From the NCBI RefSeq assembly GCF_020882015.2, contig NZ_CP086555.2, forward strand, positions 843,849 to 907,848: a DNA stretch of 64,000 nt, read 5' to 3'. The notes beneath the pieces are model-generated. The model worked only from the letters and a program-made list of their open reading frames with translations. It ran no database searches and was not told the origin of the DNA. Source of the DNA: Candidatus Borrelia undatumii (GTDB taxonomy: Bacteria; Spirochaetota; Spirochaetia; Borreliales; Borreliaceae). The number at the start of each line of letters is the position of its first letter. Position 1 is the first letter of the stretch. Both the position numbers and the translations under genes were made by a program. Below are positions 26,463 through 34,480 of the stretch, one piece after another.

Positions 26463-27858
26463 TTTGAATAATTTAGGCAGATTCTTTTTAGTGGGAATTA
26501 AGGGTTCTGGTCTTTGTTCTCTTGCTTGCTTTTTGCATTCTAAAGGAGGGTTGGTGGAGGGGGTTGATGTTCCTTCTAAGTTTTATACAGATGATCTACT
26601 TGACAGTAATCGCATAACTTATTATGAAAATATTTATGAGTTTTCATTAAAAGAAAATAAGAAGTCGTATGATGCTTTGATATATTCGCCCGCTTATGAC
26701 AAGGATCAGTTGTTAGTTTTACAAGAGGCTTGTGAACTTGGAATTCCCGTTCTATCCTATCCTGAATTTCTTGGAGAGATATCAAAAAGATATTATAGTA
26801 TCGGAGTTGCAGGTTCCCATGGTAAGACTACTACAGCAGCATTCTTGGGTATATTGTTTAATGGATTAGGTCTTGAACCTAATGTGATCCTTGGCGCAAG
26901 TGTTAAGGATTTTGGAGATAGGTCTAGTCTTGTTGGAAAGAGCAATATACTTATTGCAGAGACTTGTGAGTACAGGAATCATTTTTTACATTTTTATCCG
27001 GATGTCATTGTCTTAACCAATATCGACTACGAACATGTCGATTTTTTTTCAAACTATGAAGCAGTTGAAATCGTTTTCTTAAAGTATATTAATAATTTGA
27101 AGCAGAATGGAATGTTAATCATAAATTCTGATGAGTTTAATTTAATTAAACTTAAAGATAAGATTGTAAGGAAGGATATTCGAATTTTTAGCTTTGGTAT
27201 TAATTCTTTAGCTGATTTTAAGATTCAAAACCTTGGGGTGATGGATGAGTTTTTAAGGTTTGATTTTTTGGGAATTTCCGATATTATGATAAAGACTCCT
27301 CTGACTCATAATGTTTTAAATTTTGCATCTGCTTTTTTAGCTTTAAAACTAACTCTAGAAAAAAAAGAAAAATTGATCTCTAACTTTGAAGAGAAAATAA
27401 AGATGATAGCTAAAGAATATATGGGAATAAAAAGAAGGATAGAATTTATTAAAAGTAAGAATGGAGTTGTATACCTTGATGATTACGCACATCATCCAAA
27501 GGAGATTGAAAACACGCTTTTAGGACTTAAGAGTTTTTATAAGGACAGGCGAATTGTTTTGGATTTTATGCCACATACAGTTACAAGGACAGAAGTTCTT
27601 TTTAATGATTTTGTTAAGGCTTTAACTGGTGTTGACATACTGATTTTGCATAATATATATCTTTCGGTTAGAGAGGATCTTGATCCCGATGAACTTTCTG
27701 GGAAATTATTTTTGGCTCTTAAGGATTTAAATCCAAATGTTTATTTTTTTAAAGATGTGATTGATTCTGTTGAATTTATAAGGGGTTTATTGGAGGAAAA
27801 TGATTTATTTATTACCATGGGGGCTGGTAATAATTTTATTCTGCATGACCTCTTGTGA
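26452..27858 (+). CDS. murC: UDP-N-acetylmuramate--alanine ligase MurC
   Basis: Adds the first amino acid to UDP-MurNAc in peptidoglycan synthesis. 468 residues, normal length. N-terminal dinucleotide-type fold (FLVGIKGSGLCSLACFL), ATP loop SVGVAGSHGKTTT-like (IGVAGSHGKTTTAAFLG), Mur-ligase segments AETCEYRNHFLHFYPDV and LTNIDYEHVDFF, then DDYAHHPKEI and the C-terminal domain. The AETCEYRNHF segment also resembles Mpl (murein peptide ligase), so Mpl is the alternative. No other Mur ligase lies in the window. Confidence 0.88.
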   Translation: MKLDLNNLGRFFLVGIKGSGLCSLACFLHSKGGLVEGVDVPSKFYTDDLLDSNRITYYENIYEFSLKENKKSYDALIYSPAYDKDQLLVLQEACELGIPVLSYPEFLGEISKRYYSIGVAGSHGKTTTAAFLGILFNGLGLEPNVILGASVKDFGDRSSLVGKSNILIAETCEYRNHFLHFYPDVIVLTNIDYEHVDFFSNYEAVEIVFLKYINNLKQNGMLIINSDEFNLIKLKDKIVRKDIRIFSFGINSLADFKIQNLGVMDEFLRFDFLGISDIMIKTPLTHNVLNFASAFLALKLTLEKKEKLISNFEEKIKMIAKEYMGIKRRIEFIKSKNGVVYLDDYAHHPKEIENTLLGLKSFYKDRRIVLDFMPHTVTRTEVLFNDFVKALTGVDILILHNIYLSVREDLDPDELSGKLFLALKDLNPNVYFFKDVIDSVEFIRGLLEENDLFITMGAGNNFILHDLL

Positions 27859-27870
27859 AGGTAGTTTTTG

Positions 27871-28746
27871 ATGAAAAGCATGACTGGGTTTTTTCATTTA
27901 GAAAAAATCGTGGCTAATTATATGTTTAGTGTTAATTTGAAATCTTATAATGGTAAATTTTTGGATTTTAAGTTTAAATTGCCTGAGATTTTATGTGCTT
28001 ATGAATTTGAGATAAGGAAGCTCATTTCAAGCTATGTTAGTAGGGGGAATGTCTTTCTAACTGTGGGGTATAAAGAACTAGTTCCGACAATTGACTTTGT
28101 TTTAAACCCTAACTATATTGAGGCTATGATTCGCCTTAAAGATAGCTTATTAGATTGTAATTTAAAGATTAATGATGAGGTAAGTCTTGCTGATTTTTTG
28201 TCTTTCAGAGGAGCTTTGATTGTTGATGAGGGTGGGAGTGGCGTTGAAAAGCAAGAAATGATTTATGGGGCTTTTAAGAGTGTATTGGAAGAGGTTTTAC
28301 TTAGTTATGATAAGAGTAGGATCTTTGAAGGTGAAAACACAAAACAGGATATAATTTCAACTCTTTTTTTGTTACGGGGTGATTTGGACTTTTTGAAAAA
28401 GTCTCAAAGTAGCATGAATAATAAGCTTTTCTTAAGACTAAAGGAAAATTTATTGAAATTAATGGACGATTTTAGTGATGTCAATATTGCAGAAGAAGCG
28501 GCGAAAATGGCTATTCGGCTAGATATTAATGAGGAAATAGTTAGACTATATTCACACATAGATAATTTTTATAAAAACCTTGAAAATGAGATGTGTGGCA
28601 AAGTTTTGGAATTTATTGCTCAGGAGATGCAAAGAGAAATTACAACAATGAGTAGTAAAGCGATTGATCTTGATGTTAGAAATTTGGTTTTAAATATGAA
28701 ATTAAATTTGGAAAAAATAAAAGAACAGATAAGGAATATTGAGTGA
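27871..28746 (+). CDS. YicC/YloC-family endoribonuclease-like protein
   Basis: 291 residues from ATG 27871, nine bases after AAGG. The N-terminus has the family hallmark MKSMTGF followed by VNLKSYNGKFLDFKFKLP; the C-terminus ends with the other hallmark, CGKVLEFIAQEMQREITTMSSKAID and VLNMKLNLEKIKEQIRNIE (normally RE.NTi.SKs). E. coli YicC and B. subtilis YloC are reported to be endoribonucleases. The stop overlaps the GTG start of the cmk-like gene (GTGA), so the two are coupled. Confidence 0.92.
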   Translation: MKSMTGFFHLEKIVANYMFSVNLKSYNGKFLDFKFKLPEILCAYEFEIRKLISSYVSRGNVFLTVGYKELVPTIDFVLNPNYIEAMIRLKDSLLDCNLKINDEVSLADFLSFRGALIVDEGGSGVEKQEMIYGAFKSVLEEVLLSYDKSRIFEGENTKQDIISTLFLLRGDLDFLKKSQSSMNNKLFLRLKENLLKLMDDFSDVNIAEEAAKMAIRLDINEEIVRLYSHIDNFYKNLENEMCGKVLEFIAQEMQREITTMSSKAIDLDVRNLVLNMKLNLEKIKEQIRNIE

Positions 28747-29276
28747 GAATAGCTGTGTCTGGTAAGAGTGGTTGTGGAAATACGACTGTTAGTGGGATGC
28801 TTGCAAGGCATTATGGGTTAAAACTTATTAATTATACCTTTCATGACATAGCCAGAGAAAAAGGCATGCCCTTTGATTTATTTTATGAGAAGGAAGTCGT
28901 TGGTAGAACTGATTATTATTGGGATGGATATCTTGATAATAAGTTATTGGAATTTTCGAAAGAGGATAATACGGTTCTTGCCTCTCGTCTTGCAATTTGG
29001 CTTTCAGATAATGCTGATTTGAAAATATATCTTTATGCTAAAATAGAGGTCAGGGCAGAGAGGATAATTAATAGAGAGGGTGGGATATACTCTGATATTT
29101 TAAGTGCTACTTTTAGTAGGGATTTTAATGATTCAAAAAGGTACTTGTCGCTGTATAATGTGGATATTGATAATTATTCGTGTGTGGCCGACTTGATAGT
29201 TGATTCAACAGATAAGTCTGCAAGTAGAGTTTTTGAGTTAATAAGGGGTGAAATAGAAAAGAGGGGTTTGATCTAG
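28743..29276 (+). CDS. cmk: Cytidylate kinase-like protein with atypical P-loop
   Basis: Predicted CMP/dCMP kinase supplying CDP for nucleic acids and lipids. 177 residues from GTG 28743, overlapping the previous stop. It belongs to the short cytidylate-kinase-like type: MRIAVSGKSGCGNTTVSGMLA, then LINYTFHDIAREKG, VLASRLAIWL and an arginine-rich lid region (RAERIINREGG). The P-loop reads GKSGCGNTT, with Asn13 where the canonical GxxGxGK has its lysine; other members of this subfamily also deviate there. I see no second cmk in the window. Confidence 0.82.
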   Translation: MRIAVSGKSGCGNTTVSGMLARHYGLKLINYTFHDIAREKGMPFDLFYEKEVVGRTDYYWDGYLDNKLLEFSKEDNTVLASRLAIWLSDNADLKIYLYAKIEVRAERIINREGGIYSDILSATFSRDFNDSKRYLSLYNVDIDNYSCVADLIVDSTDKSASRVFELIRGEIEKRGLI

Positions 29277-29307
29277 AAAATAAAATAAAATAAGGAGGCT
29301 TTAGAGG

Positions 29308-29505
29308 ATGAAAGTGCCTTTGAAGAAGATACAGGATTTTGATGGTAATTATTATGAGCTTGTTACGGCTGTCATAATGCGTACAGAGCAGATTATTGAT
29401 AAAATTTCTATAGTGGAGCATGCCGTTTCTGATGAAAAGGTGGTGGGGCAAGCTTTTAATGATATTTTAACTGGTAAGTTTACGTATTCAATTGAAGAGA
29501 GATAA
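29308..29505 (+). CDS. rpoZ: RNA polymerase omega subunit
   Basis: 65 residues beginning at ATG 29308 with strong upstream purine-rich sites (AAGGAGG and GAGG). The fold pattern matches omega: an early strand/helix [15 protein letters not shown], then [17 protein letters not shown], equivalent to the canonical VALREIAAGKI. Omega binds beta-prime and helps polymerase assembly. It is on the short side for the family. Its last 14 bases overlap miaA. By position it corresponds to BB0820. Confidence 0.82.
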   Translation: MKVPLKKIQDFDGNYYELVTAVIMRTEQIIDKISIVEHAVSDEKVVGQAFNDILTGKFTYSIEER

Positions 29506-30394
29506 GATAGTTTTTATATTTGGACCTACGGCTGTGGGTAAGAGTGATATTCTATTCAATTTTCCTCAAGGCGTGGCCGAGGTGATTAATGTTGATTCCA
29601 TTCAAGTGTATAAGGAGTTCGATGTTGCTTCTTGTAAGCCGAGCATGCAATTGAGGACTCACATAAGGCATCATTTAGTGGATTTCTTGGATCCGGTTAG
29701 AGAATATACCCTTGGAATTTTTTATAAAGAATCATTGAAAATAATAAAAAAATTGAAAGAGCAATTAAAGCTTCCTATATTTGTAGGTGGGTCTGTGTTT
29801 TATTTTAAACATTTACAATGTGGGCTACCTAGCACTCCAGCTATTTCTTCTGAGATAAGACATTACGTGGAAGATCTTTTAAGGGTTAAGGGGAAGAATT
29901 ATCTACTGGAGAAACTTAAAAAGGTGGACTTTAAAAGATATATTACAATAAATGAAAATGATATTTATAGAATTAAAAGATCTCTTGAGGTTTATTATCA
30001 AACAGGTATTCCTATTAGTCAGTTTTTACAAAGGGGGGAGAGGCTTGAAAATATTTTGCTTATTGGTTTAAAAAGACCTTTGGAGGAGATTAGGGCTAGA
30101 ATAGTGGATAGAGTTAATAATATGATTGATTGTGGATTACTTGAAGAAATTAAAAGGTTGTTGGGAAAGGGATACAATGAGTCAACTCCGGCCTTTAAGG
30201 GAATAGGGTATCGTGAGTTTTTGTTATGGAAAAGTAGACCCTATTACATGTTAAATGATATAATAAACTTGGTGATTAGGAATTCGTTTTCATATGTAAA
30301 GAGGCAAATGACTTTTTTTGGTAAGATTCCTGGTGTTTTGTGGTATCATCCGGAGGATGATTTGGGGAGTATTCTGAGTTTAATTTTTGATTAA
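29492..30394 (+). CDS. miaA: tRNA dimethylallyltransferase MiaA
   Basis: Adds a dimethylallyl group to A37 of tRNAs reading UNN codons. 300 residues from TTG 29492 inside rpoZ. Motifs: [59 protein letters not shown], and late IGYREFLLW followed by [14 protein letters not shown]. These cover the P-loop, substrate-binding Asp and tRNA-contact regions of the family. Residue 15-20 region reads ILFNFPQGV, slightly divergent from the usual LA..L, but the remainder is intact. No strong ribosome site is seen, consistent with coupling to rpoZ. Confidence 0.94.
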   Translation: MKRDKIVFIFGPTAVGKSDILFNFPQGVAEVINVDSIQVYKEFDVASCKPSMQLRTHIRHHLVDFLDPVREYTLGIFYKESLKIIKKLKEQLKLPIFVGGSVFYFKHLQCGLPSTPAISSEIRHYVEDLLRVKGKNYLLEKLKKVDFKRYITINENDIYRIKRSLEVYYQTGIPISQFLQRGERLENILLIGLKRPLEEIRARIVDRVNNMIDCGLLEEIKRLLGKGYNESTPAFKGIGYREFLLWKSRPYYMLNDIINLVIRNSFSYVKRQMTFFGKIPGVLWYHPEDDLGSILSLIFD

Positions 30395-30421
30395 TTTTGG
30401 TTAGTAAGGAGATTTGGGGCC

Positions 30422-30517
30422 GTGCCTTGTGGAAGAAAAAGAAAACTGAAGAAAATATCTACACATAAGAGAAAGAAGAAGAGGAGAAAGAATAGACACA
30501 AGAAGAAGAATAAATAA
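30422..30517 (+). CDS. 31-residue bS22-type (AURKAIP1/COX24 domain) ribosomal protein
   Basis: A tiny gene opening at GTG 30422, ten bases after a clear AAGGAG (30406-30411), and ending at TAA 30517. About two thirds of the protein is Lys, Arg or His. The order PCGRKRKLKK, then ISTHKRKKKRRK, then NRHKKK matches the short AURKAIP1/COX24-domain proteins annotated in Bacteroidetes and the bS22 small-subunit protein of mycobacteria. A bS22 homologue has been reported in the B. burgdorferi ribosome structure, as I recall. It would bind near the decoding region of 16S rRNA. It lies 27 bases after miaA. Confidence 0.85.
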   Translation: MPCGRKRKLKKISTHKRKKKRRKNRHKKKNK

Positions 30518-30564
30518 TGTTGGAACGGTATTTCGCCTGGATGGTATTCCGGTAGTAGGTTGTT

Positions 30565-30924
30565 TCAGTCAATTATTATGTTGTCTATTATGTTTATGTC
30601 TCCGCTGAAGATGTAGCCCGTTTTCCCTTTGTAGCTTACTAGTATCCAATTTCCCTTGAGTCCGTATTTTTCTGTCGAGTGCATTATTTTTTCAATTCGT
30701 ACTGTTTCGTCCTTTTTAATTATTGTCAAGTAGTCATAATCAGTACTGCTCTTTTTGATTTCGCTAGTTAAGAGAGCATAGTCCTTTACAACTATTCCTA
30801 CTTTTTTTGAGAAGCCTAAAATGCTACTTTTGGGTAGCTTGAAGTCTTCTACCAATGAAACCTCCAGCCTTTTACTACACGACAAGAGCATCATGCAGAC
30901 CGCGCAAAATAATTGTTTTTTCAT
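30565..30924 (-). CDS. Small lipoprotein with bacterial SH3-like domain
   Basis: 119 residues. The N-terminus is a signal peptide ending in a lipobox (CMMLLSCSKR), so lipidation at Cys16 is predicted. The C-terminal 70 residues resemble a bacterial SH3 domain: LTSEIKKSSTDYDYLTIIKKDETVRIEKI, then GNWILVSYKGKTGYIFSG. These domains often bind peptidoglycan or peptides in the periplasm. It starts on the minus strand 81 bases from the divergent beta-barrel gene. Function unknown. Confidence 0.75.
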   Translation of the reverse strand: MKKQLFCAVCMMLLSCSKRLEVSLVEDFKLPKSSILGFSKKVGIVVKDYALLTSEIKKSSTDYDYLTIIKKDETVRIEKIMHSTEKYGLKGNWILVSYKGKTGYIFSGDINIIDNIIID

Positions 30925-31005
30925 AATCTCATTAATTTATTGTATAACTTACTTGATATACAGTTGTATATAATATAATACTTTTATGAAGTTTAAGGAA
31001 CATTA

Positions 31006-31545
31006 ATGAAAAAGTATGTGTGCTTGTTGTTATTTTTTTGTTTTAACAATTTGTTAGCCTATCCATTGTCTTTTGGGGGAGGTTTTTCTTACCAATTTAC
31101 CAATTATACCATTAAAAGCGATGCAAATAAATTTGCACAAAATTCTAATAGAGTAGATAACGGAATAAATTTGAATTTATTTTTTGATGCTAACTATTTC
31201 ATTTTTAATATGTCTTATAAGGACGCTTTTGTGGCTGAAAATAACAGCAGATATTTTGGTATTGAGCTTTACGGGATTTATCCAATTGTTTTTAAAGAAT
31301 ATGTTAGGGTATTATTTCCTCTTCTTGGGGTCAAGTATGCAGTTGATTTGAGTCATGCGAAGCAAGACCTGTTTTTTTTATCTTTAGGACTTGCTACAGA
31401 CCTTTCTATACCTGAGGTTAGGGGGCTCTACGTCAGGCCTTTGTTGATGCTTGCGATTTCGCCAACTTCTACCTCTGTTGGTTATTCTTCCTTGACAACG
31501 GAAATTACGCTTGGGGTTAATATTGGTTGGAAGTTTCTCAATTAG
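31006..31545 (+). CDS. Small predicted outer-membrane beta-barrel protein
   Basis: 179 residues with a signal peptide (MKKYVCLLLFFCFNNLLAY) and AAGGAA upstream. The mature part is Gly- and aromatic-rich with about eight alternating hydrophobic strands (LSFGGGFSYQFTNYTI, INLNLFFDANYFIFNMSY, YFGIELYGIYPI ...) and ends TLGVNIGWKFLN, a barrel-like closing strand. The size suits an eight-stranded OmpA/OmpW-like barrel. I do not recognise a family. Its 3' end overlaps the convergent glycosidase-like gene by eight bases. Confidence 0.65.
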   Translation: MKKYVCLLLFFCFNNLLAYPLSFGGGFSYQFTNYTIKSDANKFAQNSNRVDNGINLNLFFDANYFIFNMSYKDAFVAENNSRYFGIELYGIYPIVFKEYVRVLFPLLGVKYAVDLSHAKQDLFFLSLGLATDLSIPEVRGLYVRPLLMLAISPTSTSVGYSSLTTEITLGVNIGWKFLN

Positions 31546-32326
31546 GTAGCTTGATACCTAGGTGAAATGGTACTACTCTCTCTTGCCCGAAGAGATTAGG
31601 TGTTGCGTTGAGTTTGTGTGGTGAGTTGTTTGATCTTATGACGAGCGTGCTTGAACCACCTCCATCTAGGTTAATGGAATTGGTAATGCCATATTGCAAG
31701 GATAATTCTATTGCATCGTTTAAGGAAATTCCCTTGCTTTTGTTAATGCCTCGTCCCTCGATTGTTATTAGATATAGATGTTTATCTCCTTGGTCAGTCC
31801 CTATTATCGTTCTTGGATGTTTGTTTTTTTTAAAATTTTTAGTGTACTTTCCATTTTTGATTAAGGAGAAGAAGCCACTAAATCCGTAATCAGATGTTTT
31901 TATTTCATCTATTTTAGGATTTAATATTATTTGGTTGTTCCTAATTACAATTGCTCCGTAGGTTTTTCTTGGATTAGATATTATTTTTTTTTCGTATATA
32001 TATAATCCACGAGGATAGAACACGTTTTTTTTTATTCCAAATGGGCTGGTGTTAATTGCAATATCTACTTCGTTTGAAACTAAAAATTGACTTGTTGTTT
32101 GTCCTTCAAAGTAATAATTATTTATTTTTTTATCGAAGATAGGCTTTGAAATTATAAACTTTAAATTTTTATTTTTAACCTTGACAATGAAATAGTTGCT
32201 TTCCATAAAAGAGCCCTGAATTATTTCGTATTTAGATGTATCTTCTTTCGAGTTGAGAAATTTTGATGTATACAGGGCACCTAGCGATAGAATCAATAGT
32301 GTTAGATACGAAAATTTTTTATTCAT
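31538..32326 (-). CDS. Phosphodiester glycosidase (NAGPA/DUF2233)-like exported protein
   Basis: 262 residues with an N-terminal hydrophobic segment (YLTLLILSLGALY) suggesting export or anchoring. The C-terminal half fits the NAGPA fold: RTIIGTDQGDKHLYLITIEGRG, then LNDAIELSLQYGITNSINLDGGGSSTLVI, the DGGGSS loop being the family hallmark. Related enzymes remove sugar phosphodiesters; in bacteria some act on cell-wall or teichoic-like glycans. The substrate here is unknown. It overlaps the upstream helical-repeat gene by eight bases, so the two form a minus-strand operon. Confidence 0.85.
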   Translation of the reverse strand: MNKKFSYLTLLILSLGALYTSKFLNSKEDTSKYEIIQGSFMESNYFIVKVKNKNLKFIISKPIFDKKINNYYFEGQTTSQFLVSNEVDIAINTSPFGIKKNVFYPRGLYIYEKKIISNPRKTYGAIVIRNNQIILNPKIDEIKTSDYGFSGFFSLIKNGKYTKNFKKNKHPRTIIGTDQGDKHLYLITIEGRGINKSKGISLNDAIELSLQYGITNSINLDGGGSSTLVIRSNNSPHKLNATPNLFGQERVVPFHLGIKLPN

Positions 32327-32831
32327 TTCCCTTTATTTTATAGGAATAAATGCTTTTAGGATAGTTTGTTAAAATTACGTTTTTAATCTTTAAAGACACT
32401 GCTTTGATTTTTTTTCTTGCAATAAGATATAATTGATACAGCACCTTTGCGTCTATTTTTTGATACTTTTCTAAAGTTTCGTTAATTTCTTTCTCTCCTA
32501 TCTTGTCTTCGTTGAGTCTAAGTTTCAATAGTATAACTTCGTTTGTTATTTTTTTGTTTTTTGATTCTTTTATTTTTTCAAAAAAAAGACTAGCCTCTTC
32601 GTATTTTTTTATTTTAAGTAGGTATTTTGTCATAAGTAAGTGGTATAGCTCTAAATTGAGATTCTTGATTTCATTTATCACTTCAAATTCTTTTGCTAAA
32701 TTATTACTCAAGTCATAAAGCATGTATAGTTTATTTAGTTTTTCAAGTTGTTCTTCATCTGTACTATAACTTGACGTAAGAGAGGACACTAGGAAGAGGG
32801 CTAAAGAAAGATTAAATGAGATTTTATTCAT
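32319..32831 (-). CDS. Exported helical-repeat (TPR-like) protein
   Basis: 170 residues with a signal peptide (ISFNLSLALFLVSSLTSSYS). The rest is almost entirely alpha-helical and charged, with TPR-like pairing such as LYHLLMTKYLLKIKKYEEASLFFEKIKE. It is first in the minus-strand pair with the phosphodiester glycosidase-like gene, overlapping it by eight bases, so a shared envelope role is likely. I do not recognise a specific family. Confidence 0.6.
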   Translation of the reverse strand: MNKISFNLSLALFLVSSLTSSYSTDEEQLEKLNKLYMLYDLSNNLAKEFEVINEIKNLNLELYHLLMTKYLLKIKKYEEASLFFEKIKESKNKKITNEVILLKLRLNEDKIGEKEINETLEKYQKIDAKVLYQLYLIARKKIKAVSLKIKNVILTNYPKSIYSYKIKGNE

Positions 32832-32919
32832 CCTGGTTATTATAGACGATATATAATTTTTTCGTAAGAATAAGAAGTTATAAGTAAAAGGTTGACTCCC
32901 TATCCTTACTTTTTAAAAC

Positions 32920-34359
32920 CTAAAGTTTAGACTTTATATAAGTTGCGGTTTTTTCAGATTTAGCTCCGAATATTACCTGGGCTTGGTTTCCTGATGCAAG
33001 TATTGTTCCGCTAGCTCCAAGATTTTTCATTAAATCTTTGTTTATTAATTTGGGATTTTCCACGTCGACTCGAAGCCTTGTGAAGCATGAATCAACATTT
33101 TTTATATTGTCAAGACCCCCAAGTGCCTTAATAATTAAATCAAAGGTTTCATCATCAAGGATATTTGAGTGCTTGTAGGATACTATTTCTTCTTCATTAT
33201 CATCTTCGCGTCCGGGTGTTTTGATTTTAAATATTTTTATTAGTGCTAGGAAAATAGTAAAGTAAAGTATTCCAATACCGAGTCCTATTGGGAATATTAA
33301 GAGAGCTTTTGTTGATTTTGGAAACATTAAGAGATAGTCTATTATGCCTGCTGAGAGTGCGAACGCTATGTGCACCCCGAAGATATTAGTAATGATTAGT
33401 GATAGGCCGGTTAGGGCAGCATGTATTAGGTAGAGTAAAGGTGCTATTAACATAAACGTATATTCTACTGGTTCTGTAATTCCTGTAAGGAATGCAGTAA
33501 GCGATGCTGAGAGTAGAAGTCCCCCTACTTCTCCTCTTCGCTCTTTTTTGGATGTCAAATACATGGCAAGAGAAGCACCGGGTAGTCCAAATAACATCAT
33601 AGGATACATCCCTGCTGTAAATGTTCCAGCATTTGGGTCTCCATTTAAATATCTTGTAATTTCTCCTTGAACTATGCTTCCATCATGTGCAGTGTATTCC
33701 CCAAATACAAAATATACCAAAGTGTTAAGGAGTTGATGTAGGCCTGTTATTATTAGTAATCTATTTAGGAAGCCGAATACAAATAAACCTAAATGACCAG
33801 CTTCTACCATCCAATTCCCGACTTGATTAATTGCTATCTGTAAAGGTGCCCATAAAAACCCAAACACTACTGCAAGTAATGCTGAAAGTAATCCATTTGT
33901 TATTGGTACTAATCTTTGGCCTGAGAAAAATCCTAAAAATTGTGGGATTTTCCAGTCTACCACTTTATCGCTGAGCGCGGCTGAAGTTGTACCTGCAATG
34001 ATACCTCCCAATACAGACATGTTGACAGGTTCTAATTTCCCGTTAATTGTTATTGTAAATGTAGCCAAGCCTGCATTCAGAATTAAGTATCCAACCGCTC
34101 CCCCAAGGGCAGCAGCAGCTTTATTATCTCTAGATAAACCCATACCAGTTCCAATTGCAAATAGTATTGGTAAATTTCCAAGAATGGCTCCTCCTGATTG
34201 TTCCATCAATTTTCCAATTTGCCTAAAGAGCCCGGAGGGATCCGTAGCTTCTATTATTAAATATCCAAATCCAAGTAAAATCCCAGCAATTGGTAAGACA
34301 GCTGCAGGGGTTTGCACTGCTTTTCCAAGGTTTTGTAAATTTTTCGTTACGTTGATCAT
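32920..34359 (-). CDS. nagE: PTS sugar permease EIICB, NagE/PtsG type
   Basis: Imports and phosphorylates a hexose, most likely N-acetylglucosamine or glucose. 479 residues with an AAGGAG ribosome site. The EIIC domain (1-~380) has about ten helices, with LPIAGILLGFG, ITGLHQLLN, NAGTFTAGMYPMMLFGLPGASLAMY and the GITEPVEY motif; the GDPNAGTFTAG segment resembles NagE more than PtsG. A short acidic linker leads to an EIIB domain with the phospho-accepting Cys425 in VDSCFTRLRV. There is no EIIA domain, so it must use a separate Crr-type EIIA. B. burgdorferi has related permeases at other loci; I do not recall one here. Confidence 0.88.
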   Translation of the reverse strand: MINVTKNLQNLGKAVQTPAAVLPIAGILLGFGYLIIEATDPSGLFRQIGKLMEQSGGAILGNLPILFAIGTGMGLSRDNKAAAALGGAVGYLILNAGLATFTITINGKLEPVNMSVLGGIIAGTTSAALSDKVVDWKIPQFLGFFSGQRLVPITNGLLSALLAVVFGFLWAPLQIAINQVGNWMVEAGHLGLFVFGFLNRLLIITGLHQLLNTLVYFVFGEYTAHDGSIVQGEITRYLNGDPNAGTFTAGMYPMMLFGLPGASLAMYLTSKKERRGEVGGLLLSASLTAFLTGITEPVEYTFMLIAPLLYLIHAALTGLSLIITNIFGVHIAFALSAGIIDYLLMFPKSTKALLIFPIGLGIGILYFTIFLALIKIFKIKTPGREDDNEEEIVSYKHSNILDDETFDLIIKALGGLDNIKNVDSCFTRLRVDVENPKLINKDLMKNLGASGTILASGNQAQVIFGAKSEKTATYIKSKL

Positions 34360-34406
34360 ATTATTCTCCTTAGTTTTGTATCCTTTGCTAGGTAAAGTTT
34401 AGTCTA

Positions 34407-34434
34407 ATCTTAAACGTGATGCTAGTGTTTACAA
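34407..34434 (-). promoter_or_regulatory. Candidate promoter for the PTS permease gene
   Basis: On the minus strand TTGTAA (34434-34429) and TAAGAT (34412-34407) are spaced by 16 bases, about 48 bases before the start codon at 34359, in the 121-base gap after hrpA. Boxes are imperfect. Confidence 0.4.
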
Positions 34435-34480
34435 TATCTTATTCACGGGTAAACCAATATAAAGAATGTGCTAGTCTTTT

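Noticed and set aside
30518..30564. Terminator hairpin after the bS22-like gene
   Set aside because: The GGTATT-containing segments are direct rather than inverted, and no T-run follows a stem.
30925..31005. Strong promoter pair in the divergent lipoprotein/beta-barrel gap
   Set aside because: Several TATAAT-like words occur in this very A+T-rich gap, but none has a -35 box at good spacing, so no specific promoter can be called.
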